64,000 bases of DNA from assembly GCA_022571985.1 (NCBI GenBank), contig JACZWU010000001.1, positions 219,501 through 283,500 of the forward strand, in the 5' to 3' direction. Positions 9,391 through 17,243 of the stretch are shown one piece after another (position 1 is the first letter of the stretch; each line of letters starts with the position of its first letter). This stretch comes from Candidatus Zixiibacteriota bacterium. GTDB taxonomy: Bacteria > Zixibacteria > MSB-5A5 > GN15 > FEB-12. The translations under genes were made by a program, and so were the position numbers. The notes under the pieces are model-generated. The model ran no database searches. It was given only the letters and a program-made list of their open reading frames with translations, and was not told the DNA's origin.

Positions 9391-9406
9391 ATCAAAAGCT
9401 GTGCCA
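9391..9406 (-). promoter_or_regulatory. Sigma-54-like (-24/-12) promoter for the lipoprotein gene
   Basis: Minus strand TGGCACAGCTTTTGAT compared with consensus TGGCACG-N4-TTGCW: the -24 element is perfect and the spacing exact, but the -12 element has TTGAT where TTGCT is expected. The start site would fall about 35 nt before the ATG at 9346. The adjacent sigma-54 activator gene makes it more credible; the missing -12 C lowers confidence. Confidence 0.45.
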
Positions 9407-9467
9407 AAGACATTAAGTTATTGTTATACAAGTGATTATGTTGATAATGAGCGTTTTACAGCTCAAA

Positions 9468-9492
9468 GAAATGCACAATTATTGTGCATTTC
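9468..9492. promoter_or_regulatory. 25-nt near-perfect palindrome, candidate activator site or terminator
   Basis: Twelve-base arms (GAAATGCACAAT and its complement) flank a single T. It lies 62 nt upstream of the sigma-54-like promoter, the usual distance for an enhancer-binding protein, and 18 nt after the stop of the NtrC-type regulator gene. A related half site (ATTGTGAATTT) overlaps that stop at 9513-9523. It could also be a terminator, although no long T run follows on the minus strand. Confidence 0.55.
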
Positions 9493-9509
9493 AAGACTAT
9501 GACGCCCGA

Positions 9510-10862
9510 TTATTGTGAATTTTCTGAGAGGCTGTATTCTTTGATTTTGGCGCTGAGAGTATTTCTATGGATTTTAAGAATTTCGGCGGTCTGGCCTATA
9601 TTCCAGTTATTAGCCATTAAGCAAAACTCGATATGTTTCTTTTCAACTTCAGCCAGAGGAATTTCTGAATGAGAAAAAGTCTGACTGCCAGATATGTCAC
9701 TCAAACCAGAAAGGTCCGAAGCGTTAATATTGGTAGTGGTCGAAAGTATGACAGCTCTTTCAAGCACGTTTTCAAGTTCTCTGACATTTCCCGGCCAATG
9801 ATATTTCGAAAGAATTTTAGCAGCGTCGCTGTCAATACCTTCCATCTTCTTGCTGTGTTTTTTTGCAAACTTCTCCAGAACATATCGGGCAATTAGAAGT
9901 ATGTCTCCGCCTCTTTCTTTTAGAGAAGGTAGTTTTATTTCTACGACGTTGAGCCTGTAATACAGGTCTTCCCTGAAAGTTTTTTCAGCAATCATTTCAG
10001 GAAGATCTCTGTTGGTGGCCGCAATTATTCTTATGTCCAGCGATATCGATTTGGTAGAACCCAGCCGCTCGATAGTGTGGTCTTCAATGACACGAAGCAG
10101 CTTAACCTGCATGGCAAGCGACATCTCACCGATTTCATCAAGAAAGATAGTGCCGCCTTCCGCCAGTTCAAACCTGCCCAGTTTAATTTTGTCGGCGCCG
10201 GTAAAGGCTCCTTTTTCATATCCAAAAAGTTCTGACTCCAGTAATGTCTCAGGCAGGGCGGCGCAGTTTAACGAAACCAGTTTTTTATCAGCCCGTCCAG
10301 ACAAGGCATGAATACCGCGCGCGACTAACTCCTTACCGGTGCCTGAAGCACCCGTAATCAAAACAGTGGTGTCTTTGGGGCCGACTGCAGCAATCATCCG
10401 TCCGACTTCTTTAATAACTTTTGATTCGCCGATTATATCCGTTTTCGGAAAGGCATCAGACAGACTTTCACGCATCACTTCAGCTTCTACGATAAGTTCG
10501 TTTTGCTGTGAAGCGCGATTCAATTTCAGCAGCAGTTCTTCTAAATCATTTATCGGCTTGGTGAGATAGTCCGAAGCGCCCGCCTTCATAGCCGCTACTG
10601 CTGTTTCAACCGAACCAAAAGCAGTTAACATGATTACCTGGATAAAGGGATTTATCTGTTTTAGCTCGGTGAGCAGCTCCAGCCCGTTCATTTTGGGCAT
10701 TTTCAAATCGACCAGAGCAACCGGAGCAAATATATTGCGATAAACTGCCAATGCCTCTTCGCCGTCACCGGCCAGAGTTACTTCGTAGCCGTTTTTGCTC
10801 AAATAACCACTCAGCAGTTCACGCTGACTTTGTTCGTCGTCTACAATTAGGATTTTTTTCAT
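9510..10862 (-). CDS. NtrC-family sigma-54-dependent response regulator, orphan
   Basis: 450 aa with three domains. Receiver (1-120): acidic pair in LIVDDE, phospho-acceptor Asp52 in VALVDLKMPKMNG. AAA+ ATPase (about 140-375): Walker A GASGTGKE, the sigma-54 contact loop GAFTGA in YEKGAFTGADK, Walker B GGTIFLDEIGEM. C-terminal Fis-type helix-turn-helix (about 405-445; NIGQTAEILKIHRNTLSAKI). The intact GAFTGA loop means it should activate sigma-54 holoenzyme. No histidine kinase is in the window. Palindrome and sigma-54-like promoter beyond its 3' end suggest it controls the lipoprotein-DUF4384 pair (inference). Confidence 0.93.
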   Translation of the reverse strand: MKKILIVDDEQSQRELLSGYLSKNGYEVTLAGDGEEALAVYRNIFAPVALVDLKMPKMNGLELLTELKQINPFIQVIMLTAFGSVETAVAAMKAGASDYLTKPINDLEELLLKLNRASQQNELIVEAEVMRESLSDAFPKTDIIGESKVIKEVGRMIAAVGPKDTTVLITGASGTGKELVARGIHALSGRADKKLVSLNCAALPETLLESELFGYEKGAFTGADKIKLGRFELAEGGTIFLDEIGEMSLAMQVKLLRVIEDHTIERLGSTKSISLDIRIIAATNRDLPEMIAEKTFREDLYYRLNVVEIKLPSLKERGGDILLIARYVLEKFAKKHSKKMEGIDSDAAKILSKYHWPGNVRELENVLERAVILSTTTNINASDLSGLSDISGSQTFSHSEIPLAEVEKKHIEFCLMANNWNIGQTAEILKIHRNTLSAKIKEYSLSENSQ

Positions 10863-10905
10863 AGTTAATTATTAAACAAATAAGCTGACTTATGAGCGCA
10901 AACAT

Positions 10906-10934
10906 AAAAAAAGTCCGCCGAAAAACGACGGACT
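10906..10934 (-). terminator. Rho-independent terminator after the beta-barrel gene
   Basis: Minus-strand stem AGTCCGTCG / CGGCGGACT with a TTTTT loop and one mismatch, followed by seven T. It ends the 10960-11616 transcript before the response-regulator gene. Confidence 0.85.
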
Positions 10935-10959
10935 CAATCCAAATTCATAGTTTTAGTTA

Positions 10960-11616
10960 TTACTCATTGGGAGCGATCAAAATTCTTACGCCCACATGAA
11001 TATCTATACGACCAAGGTCAGAGCCAAACTTGTAAATGTCGTCCTGATAGGTGGCTTCAGTATCGGCGGCAGAAACCGCAGCGCGGTAATTCGCTTCCAG
11101 AAACAGTCCGCTAAAATCTGAGACGAAGTAGAAAATTCCCGCTCCGGCTCCGTAAGCAAAGACCGGGTCATAAGAAATTTCGCGATAGCGACGACCTGCA
11201 GAATTATCTACAAAAGTAGTAAATTTGGCAAACTCGAGACCTGCTGAGGTTTTCAAATAAGGGATAAAATCTGATTCTCCGGTAAAATAATATTTCAGAT
11301 AAAAATTCGGACTATAGAGCTTATGGTTCAGGCTGCCGGTTCCGTCACTGTCTTTTATGGAAAATTGTGTGTGTGAAAAGTTAAAACCAAAAACCAGGTC
11401 ATTTGTCAAAAAATAGCCGATGTCCAAACCGTAGTTAAGACCGGTTTCAGCGCCCAGGGTGTCACTAAAATCGCTCAGGCTGCCGCTCGGAATACCAGCG
11501 CCGCCATAGAAATTGACTTCAAGAACATCCTTAACGAAAAAATCTTCGTCCTGCGCCAGAGCAGTACCACTTATCAGAAGCAGCGACAATCCGATTACAA
11601 ACAAATTCTTCATCAA
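10960..11616 (-). CDS. Outer-membrane beta-barrel protein
   Basis: 218 aa. Signal peptide (MKNLFVIGLSLLLISGTALAQ), then alternating amphipathic strands with Gly and aromatic girdles: VNFYGGAGIPSGSL, LNYGLDIGYFLTNDLVFGFNFSHTQF, YSPNFYLKYYFTG, PVFAYGAGAGIFYFVSDFSGLFLEANYRA, ending RIDIHVGVRILIAP. The pattern fits a small eight-stranded barrel of the OmpA/OmpW-like fold (porin-like superfamily). No specific function can be read. It appears to be a single-gene unit: a TTGACA promoter lies upstream and a strong terminator downstream. Confidence 0.82.
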   Translation of the reverse strand: MMKNLFVIGLSLLLISGTALAQDEDFFVKDVLEVNFYGGAGIPSGSLSDFSDTLGAETGLNYGLDIGYFLTNDLVFGFNFSHTQFSIKDSDGTGSLNHKLYSPNFYLKYYFTGESDFIPYLKTSAGLEFAKFTTFVDNSAGRRYREISYDPVFAYGAGAGIFYFVSDFSGLFLEANYRAAVSAADTEATYQDDIYKFGSDLGRIDIHVGVRILIAPNE

Positions 11617-11677
11617 AACCTCTATTGCCTAAAAATTTAACTAATCAAAACCTATATTCCCAAATTGGAAAGCATTA

Positions 11678-11706
11678 AGTTAAGCGCCAGAAAGACGATT
11701 TGTCAA
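11678..11706 (-). promoter_or_regulatory. Possible promoter of the beta-barrel gene
   Basis: Perfect -35 TTGACA (minus strand, 11706-11701), 17-nt spacer, poor -10 TTAACT. Located 62-90 nt before the ATG at 11616. The weak -10 keeps this tentative. Confidence 0.4.
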
Positions 11707-11773
11707 CCGATTATGTTCAATTCGATTCCCTTTCGGGACAAAAAACCTTATCAGCAGCCAATTAGCATTCTTT

Positions 11774-13945
11774 CTAAGTACAGTCTGGTATGAGACCTCC
11801 CCTGAAAATATAGTCCACCAGATAGGTCAGGTCGAGAATATTGCTGCTATCATCGCAATTGGCATCACCAGCCAAAAAGGGTTCCGGAGCCGGACCGGAC
11901 CTGAAAATATAGTCAACCATATATGTCAAATCCAGAATGTTAATATCCCCGTCATTGTTGGCATCCCCTTTTACGAAGGCGTCTGCTACTGAAACCAGGG
12001 CCAATTCTGACAGGCGGCTCTCCTGAGCTTCAGCATCTGTGGCCGTCAAGCGATACCAGTAGTCTCCTCCCGGAATGCTGTCAAAACTGTACAAAGTATC
12101 TGTGATGCCGGAATCTACCAGTATTTCGCTTGAGAAAAAATCAACGTTTTCAATATCATCTAAATAAACACCTTCAAAAGTGACTGAAAAGTCGGTAAAA
12201 TAGGTTAACCTGAAAATAATCTGCTGTCCGGCATAAGCCGATAGATCGAACTTGGCCTGGACCCAGTCGCCGGACGAACCGGTTATGCCGTTGCCCAAAT
12301 TGGTCCCATGAGGATTTGTATTGGTAGTCATATTATTGGGCAGATTAAAATAGTCGTAGCCACCATCGGTGGAAATTTGGACATAAAAATAGTCCCAATC
12401 AGTTTCAATAGCGTACCAGATCCAGAATTTCAAGGTGTCATCCGGCTGAACCAGATATGGCGTCTGAGCTAAAAGCCAGTGGTTGGCACGGTTCCAATTA
12501 AAGGTATGCCATGAAGAAAGACCTGTGTGCTGTCTGGCGGTTGTTAAAGAGAATTTTTCCGGCCTCCAATGACCGTTGTCTGCTTCGGCGCTGTCTGTTA
12601 TAGTTTGCTTACCGGTCAGTTCATAAAGTTTGTATAAAACAGCCGGGTTGATTGAATCTTCCAGATTCCACTCAACAGTATAATCAAGTACAACTGTCGT
12701 TTCGGGAGTGCTGACAGTGGGCGGAATCGGCGGGCTGAATTTATAAGGATTGTCGGCAATCTTAGCCAGAAAAAGATTTGGCCAGATATTTTCAGCATTT
12801 AAAGCCGGAATCCTGAACGGGTCGGGCCAGAATCCATCTGAGAAACTGCCGACTTCGGCAGTATATGAAATGATTCTGGGCTTTAAAATTGTATCCCCCC
12901 AGGCCCAGCCATCTGCTTCGCCATTGGTAGGATACAATTCCCAGCCGATCTGTGGTGCATAGCCGTTATACTTGGTCAATGAATCTCCAATAGTGCGAAA
13001 CATATCGTCATACGTACTGAAAACCCGGTCGTAGCCCGGAGGCCAAAGCTCGAGATTTGAATAGCTGTGGCTGTTATGAATGATTTTTATATCTTTTGAA
13101 ATAATAAAGTCCCGCATGGCTTGATTTTCTGGCTCAGAGAACGGTCCGGTGCCGCGATATGTCTGGCCATCCATTACTGGCGATGAACCTAAGTCATCAT
13201 AGCCCCACTTAAAGCCCCAGTTGCGATTCATGTCAACCCCAAAGCTTGTGCTGTCGCCGTTTGGCCGGCGATTCTTACGCCACAAGCCGCCGCCCAGCGG
13301 GTCAGTAATTTCATTCCAAACGTAGCCATCAGCATTAAAGACCGGAACGAAATATAATTCACGGTTGTCTACAATATGAGCAATGTCAGTATCTAAATTG
13401 TAGTTTAATAGCAAGTGATTCATGAAGTTCATCAATACTTCGCTGGCAGCAGGCTCGCGGGCATGAGTTAAACCCACGTAAAGAACTGCCGGCTCGCCTT
13501 CATCGACGTTTGGATTATCTGATATTTTCATAGCCCAGATATCCCGGCCTTCAAATGTTGTGCCTATTGAAAATTTTGCAGTAATAATACTCGGATAGGC
13601 AGCAGCCAGAGAGTCCAAAAATGATTCTATCTCAGAAAAAGTCTTAAAGCCACCCATTGTCATATTGCTCTTGTTCTTTGAGCGATAGTGAGCTTTGAGG
13701 TCAGGGATATCTACTCGATAAGTTATGCCGCGGCTGTCAAACCATTCCAGATCAGCCTGACTGGCAATCATTTCAATGCTGTCGCCTTTATAGCCCAGAA
13801 CATCCAGGCCCAAACGGTGTATTTCCAGAAAATCGCTCTTGTCTAATTTGAGCACTGTGACCTGAGAAAGCTGCTCGGCACCAGCGAAAGCTGTCGAAAT
13901 AATCAATATCAGGGCAATCGCAATAAATGGCTTACTAAATTTCAA
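11774..13945 (-). CDS. Secreted M14 zinc carboxypeptidase with a C-terminal dockerin-like tail
   Basis: 723 aa. Signal peptide at 1-23. The M14 catalytic domain (about 100-400) shows the zinc motif HxxE in GLTHAREPAASE, the substrate Arg/Asn region DMNRNWGFKWG, the third zinc His in HSHSYSNLELWPPGY, and the catalytic Glu in TAEVGSFSDGFWPDP. A beta-sandwich of the MAM/jelly-roll kind (about 450-610) follows. The last 60 residues hold two F-hand repeats (GDANNDGDINILDLTYMVDY; GDANCDDSSNILDLTYLVDY) like dockerins. Such tails are frequent on secreted proteins of Zixibacteria-like lineages; whether a cohesin partner exists is unknown. Role: extracellular peptide degradation. Confidence 0.93.
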   Translation of the reverse strand: MKFSKPFIAIALILIISTAFAGAEQLSQVTVLKLDKSDFLEIHRLGLDVLGYKGDSIEMIASQADLEWFDSRGITYRVDIPDLKAHYRSKNKSNMTMGGFKTFSEIESFLDSLAAAYPSIITAKFSIGTTFEGRDIWAMKISDNPNVDEGEPAVLYVGLTHAREPAASEVLMNFMNHLLLNYNLDTDIAHIVDNRELYFVPVFNADGYVWNEITDPLGGGLWRKNRRPNGDSTSFGVDMNRNWGFKWGYDDLGSSPVMDGQTYRGTGPFSEPENQAMRDFIISKDIKIIHNSHSYSNLELWPPGYDRVFSTYDDMFRTIGDSLTKYNGYAPQIGWELYPTNGEADGWAWGDTILKPRIISYTAEVGSFSDGFWPDPFRIPALNAENIWPNLFLAKIADNPYKFSPPIPPTVSTPETTVVLDYTVEWNLEDSINPAVLYKLYELTGKQTITDSAEADNGHWRPEKFSLTTARQHTGLSSWHTFNWNRANHWLLAQTPYLVQPDDTLKFWIWYAIETDWDYFYVQISTDGGYDYFNLPNNMTTNTNPHGTNLGNGITGSSGDWVQAKFDLSAYAGQQIIFRLTYFTDFSVTFEGVYLDDIENVDFFSSEILVDSGITDTLYSFDSIPGGDYWYRLTATDAEAQESRLSELALVSVADAFVKGDANNDGDINILDLTYMVDYIFRSGPAPEPFLAGDANCDDSSNILDLTYLVDYIFRGGLIPDCT

Positions 13946-14059
13946 GTCCTTCTCCTGGCTTTAAACTTACGGCGGTAAATTTTAGATATTCAGAAAGCTG
14001 GGTGAGTATTACATCTTGCTTGAAAGTAATCATTTTTTCGTTTTGAGCAACTACAATTA

Positions 14060-14087
14060 TTGAACCTTAAATTTCCGCTTTTATAAA
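14060..14087 (+). promoter_or_regulatory. Probable promoter of purD-purE
   Basis: TTGAAC (14060-14065), 16-nt spacer, TATAAA (14082-14087), about 40 nt before the purD ATG. It lies in the 189-nt divergent region with the carboxypeptidase gene. No purine-type riboswitch fold was recognised there. Confidence 0.5.
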
Positions 14088-14134
14088 AAACATCTTGAAT
14101 TTTCCATCCGAAAAGCCATAATTACGCTTCCAAT

Positions 14135-15436
14135 ATGAATAAGCCCAGACCCAGACCAAAAGGTGCCCGAGTCCTCATTATAGGCAGCGGCGGCAGAGAG
14201 CATGTAATTGCCTGGAAACTTAAACAGTCACGCAAAGTCGACCGTTTAATTTGTGCCCCCGGCAACGCCGGCATTGCCAAGATTGCCCGCTGCGTCGATA
14301 TAAATCCGCTCAAAACCAGAAACTTAGCCGATCTGGCTGTCAAGAACAGAATAGATCTGGCCGTGGTAGGGCCCGAAGTCGCATTAGAGGCGGGCATCGT
14401 TGACGAGTTTCAGAAACATCGTATAAAAATATTCGGTCCGAACAAAAATGCCGCCAGACTTGAAAGCAGCAAAGTTTACGCCAAAGAGTTCATGCGTAAA
14501 TATCACATTCCGACAGCACCCTTTAAGAAATTTTCAGCCTCGGGAGCCGCCATTGGCTTCTGTAAATCGGTGGAATATCCGGTTGTTATAAAAGTAGATG
14601 GTCTGGCGGCCGGCAAAGGTGTCTTTGTGGTCGATAGTTTTGACCAAGCCTCAGATACAATTACGAAACTTATGGAGACTAAGACATTTGGTGACGCCGG
14701 CAAAAATATAATAGTTGAATCATATTTGCGCGGGCAGGAAGTTTCTATTATGGCCTTTTGCGACGGCAAGACTATAATCCCAATGCTGCCCAGTCAGGAC
14801 CATAAGCAGGCCTACGAAGGAGATAAAGGACCCAATACCGGCGGCATGGGTGCTTATTGTCCGACATCTTTTGTAACTCCGGAAATTATGGAACAAATTG
14901 AGGCCCATGTCTTAAACCCATTCTTGAAGGGTCTCGAAAAAGAGGGCTTGGTATTTAGGGGCGTCATATACGCCGGCATAATGCTGACTTCCTCAGGTCT
15001 GAAAGTTCTCGAATTCAACTGCCGTTTCGGCGACCCGGAGACGCAGGTGGTGCTGCCCCTCTTGCGCACTGACTTTTTTGATATATTGATGGCTACTGCC
15101 ACCGGCAAGCTTCAGTCTATAGGCAAACTCAGCTGGCGGGAGCAGACATCGGCTTGCGTTGTTATGGCCTCCAAGGGTTATCCCGGAAAATATCCGACAG
15201 GCTTAACAATACGGGGTCTGGATATTAAACTCGGTAATGGCAATTATATTTTCCACGCCGGTACTGTTAAAAAAGGCAATAACTGGGTAACTGCCGGAGG
15301 CAGAGTCTTAAATGTTGTTGGACTTGAAAGCGATTTAAAGCTTTCTTTGGATAAAGCTTACCGGATGGTTAAAAATATTAAGTTTGATGGCGCCATGTAT
15401 AGAAAGGATATTGGCTTCAGAAGCCTGCAGGCTTAA
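14135..15436 (+). CDS. purD: Phosphoribosylamine-glycine ligase PurD
   Basis: 433 aa, full length. It makes GAR from phosphoribosylamine, glycine and ATP, the second step of purine synthesis. Seen: N-terminal RVLIIGSGGREHVIAWKL, the central VVGPEVALEAGI and IFGPNKNAARLE, the ATP-grasp fold with PVVIKVDGLAAGKGVFVV, the signature QDHKQAYEGDKGPNTGGMGA and LEFNCRFGDPETQVVLPLL. No clear Shine-Dalgarno precedes the ATG; the first seven residues (MNKPRPR) are extra and basic. purE follows 15 nt later, so the two are one operon. Confidence 0.97.
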   Translation: MNKPRPRPKGARVLIIGSGGREHVIAWKLKQSRKVDRLICAPGNAGIAKIARCVDINPLKTRNLADLAVKNRIDLAVVGPEVALEAGIVDEFQKHRIKIFGPNKNAARLESSKVYAKEFMRKYHIPTAPFKKFSASGAAIGFCKSVEYPVVIKVDGLAAGKGVFVVDSFDQASDTITKLMETKTFGDAGKNIIVESYLRGQEVSIMAFCDGKTIIPMLPSQDHKQAYEGDKGPNTGGMGAYCPTSFVTPEIMEQIEAHVLNPFLKGLEKEGLVFRGVIYAGIMLTSSGLKVLEFNCRFGDPETQVVLPLLRTDFFDILMATATGKLQSIGKLSWREQTSACVVMASKGYPGKYPTGLTIRGLDIKLGNGNYIFHAGTVKKGNNWVTAGGRVLNVVGLESDLKLSLDKAYRMVKNIKFDGAMYRKDIGFRSLQA

Positions 15437-15451
15437 AAGCAGTAAGTAAGT

Positions 15452-15901
15452 ATGGCAAAAGTAATAATTATAATCGGTTCAAAGTCAGACATGGAATATG
15501 CAGACAAATGCAAAGCTCAGCTGGATGTTTTTGACATTGAGTCAATAATTGAAGTTTCTTCGGCCCACAGAGATCCGCAGAAAACTGAAAAGCTGACTGC
15601 CGGCGCCGAAGCCGGCGGCTTTGAAGTTATCATAGCCATGGCCGGCTTAGCAGCCGCCCTGCCGGGCGTAGCAGCCGCCCATTCAAACCTGCCTGTTATA
15701 GGAGTCCCTCTCCCGGCCGCCTTAAACGGCATGGATGCTCTGCTGGCAACTGTACAGATGCCTCCCGGAATTCCGGTGGCCGCTGTGGCTATCGGCTCTC
15801 CCGGCGCCAAAAATGCGGCTGTTCTGGCTGCGCGGATTCTGGCCTTAAAACATAATGATGTAAAGAAAAAGTTGATTGCCCACCGAGAGTCCCTTAAATA
15901 A
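15452..15901 (+). CDS. purE: 5-(carboxyamino)imidazole ribonucleotide mutase PurE, variant active-site loop
   Basis: 149 aa. The phosphate and His motifs are present: IIIGSKSDMEYA and VSSAHRDPQKT (His and Arg of SAHR). The second conserved loop, GAGGAAHLPG in class I PurE, reads AMAGLAAALPG, without the His. Downstream, VPLPAALNGMDALLATVQMPPGIPVAAVAIGSPGAKNAAVLAARIL is class I in style. Class I converts N5-CAIR to CAIR and needs PurK; class II uses CO2 and AIR directly. No purK is visible here. PurE assignment is firm; the class is less so. Confidence 0.93.
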   Translation: MAKVIIIIGSKSDMEYADKCKAQLDVFDIESIIEVSSAHRDPQKTEKLTAGAEAGGFEVIIAMAGLAAALPGVAAAHSNLPVIGVPLPAALNGMDALLATVQMPPGIPVAAVAIGSPGAKNAAVLAARILALKHNDVKKKLIAHRESLK

Positions 15902-15965
15902 TCCGGGAACAATTCAGCCTTAAATTTTGTAACAAGATAGAGTAAAACACAAAAAGGATATGATT

Positions 15966-16859
15966 ATGCAGAAAGAGAACAAAACATACTTTTCGATTAT
16001 TCTAATTTTCATTTTAGGCTTTGCTGTCTCGGCTGTTATGGCTGATACGGAAAAGGCCAAAGAACATTTTAACACCGGCCTGACGGCTGAACAGAACAGT
16101 AATTCCGATGAAGCGATTTTATCCTATAAAGCAGCTATTTCCGAGAATGCTGATTTCATTGATGCCTATATTAATCTGGGCGCTATTTATTTTAAGCAAA
16201 AAGATTACAAGAATGCTCTCGACATGTACCGCACTGCCGTCGAAAAAGATAAAAAGAATGTTACCGCCCTCTCTAACTTAGGCAATGTCGAATATAAACT
16301 GAAAAAATATGCCGAAGCCGAAATAAATTTTAAGGCTGCCATCTCTATTACTCCTGTTGATGCTAAATTATTTAAAGATCTGGGCAAAGTCTATTATGCC
16401 AAACGTGATTACAAAGAGCTTGTCAAGACCTTGAATAAATGCCACGCTCTTGGCGGCGGCAGTCATCTGACCCACTATATGCTCGGCAAAGGCTACCAGA
16501 AAACCGATAAAAGTGGCCAGGCTATCAAAGCTTTCAAGAAATCAGTTACACTTAAGAAAAAGAACTACAATGCCCAGTTTGCCATGGGGCAGATTTACTT
16601 AAGCCAGCAGAAATTTCAGTCGGCAGCAGGAGCTTTCAACAAAGCACTCAAAGCCAATCCTAAAAAACATAGAGCAGCCTATAACTATGCGGTGGCAGTA
16701 GAGTCTAATGACCCGGACAATTATGTAAAGAACATTTCGGCCTGGGAAAGATTTATTAAGATTGCCAGGAAAAACCCCAGAGCGCGCAAAGAAATGTCCA
16801 GCGCCGAAGGACATCTCAAAGAATTAAAAGAAGCCAAACGACAGGCCGACTTACAGTAG
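15966..16859 (+). CDS. Secreted or membrane-anchored TPR protein
   Basis: 297 aa from the ATG at 15966, chosen over 15960 because AAGG stands 8 nt before it and only 2 nt before the other. N-terminal export signal (FSIILIFILGFAVSAVMAD) then six to seven tetratricopeptide repeats, for example AIYFKQKDYKNALDMYRTAVEKDKKN and LGNVEYKLKKYAEAEINFKAAI. TPR arrays bind partner proteins; nothing narrows the partner. It follows purE by 64 nt and ends at a strong terminator, so it may be carried on the pur transcript, although the functional link is unclear. Confidence 0.85.
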   Translation: MQKENKTYFSIILIFILGFAVSAVMADTEKAKEHFNTGLTAEQNSNSDEAILSYKAAISENADFIDAYINLGAIYFKQKDYKNALDMYRTAVEKDKKNVTALSNLGNVEYKLKKYAEAEINFKAAISITPVDAKLFKDLGKVYYAKRDYKELVKTLNKCHALGGGSHLTHYMLGKGYQKTDKSGQAIKAFKKSVTLKKKNYNAQFAMGQIYLSQQKFQSAAGAFNKALKANPKKHRAAYNYAVAVESNDPDNYVKNISAWERFIKIARKNPRARKEMSSAEGHLKELKEAKRQADLQ

Positions 16860-16882
16860 CAGTTTTGTTCGCTGACAAAATT

Positions 16883-16910
16883 AAAAGCCCGCCACAAGCG
16901 GGTTTTTTTT
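16883..16910 (+). terminator. Rho-independent terminator after the TPR gene
   Basis: Stem GCCCGC / GCGGGT with loop CACAA, followed by a run of T and preceded by AAAA; it ends the purD-purE-TPR unit. Confidence 0.9.
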
Positions 16911-16917
16911 GTATTGC

Positions 16918-16986
16918 ACTCCTGACATTCGCGGTTGAAGCGTCAGGACCACGCCAAGGAGGCGGGTCCTGACCTACAGGAACTGC
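16918..16986. repeat. Interspersed hairpin repeat, copy A
   Basis: Contains GAAGCGTCAGGACCAC (16937-16952) and ACAGGAACTGC (16976-16986), both repeated in the same order at 20051-20066 and 20084-20094. Within it GTCAGGACC and GGTCCTGAC form a 9-bp hairpin. The stretch 16911-17243 holds no credible gene, only this and the following repeat. Confidence 0.75.
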
Positions 16987-16990
16987 CTAT

Positions 16991-17087
16991 TTGTCATTCC
17001 CGCTTTAGTCCCGTGTATTCACGGGGAGTGCCGTTGTCGGGAATCCATCTTGCCGTCATTCCGGACTTGTTCCGGAATCCAGTCGGT
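16991..17087. repeat. Interspersed GTCATTCC...GGAATCCA repeat elements
   Basis: TTGTCATTCCCGC (16991-17003) and GGGAATCCATCTTG (17039-17052) bound a 35-nt insert; the same two blocks recur with a 6-nt insert at 43002-43034. A second related hairpin follows at once (GTCATTCCGGA...TCCGGAATCCA, about 17055-17081). Repeats of this look are common between genes of many bacteria. Confidence 0.7.
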
Positions 17088-17243
17088 AATACGAGCACAA
17101 ATAATCGAGTGATTTTCTCTTATCTGTTATGATCCCACAGCCCGCTTAGGCGGGTGGGCAACCCGGCCAAAAATATCATTGGACAATCTGGACTTCTTAT
17201 TCGTCATTATAGATAATTAAATATTACGCGGCGTTTGATTCGT

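Noticed and set aside
16935-17132. Short plus-strand frame with RNPVGN-like ending
   Set aside because: It is made almost wholly of interspersed hairpin repeats and has no conserved product or ribosome-binding site.
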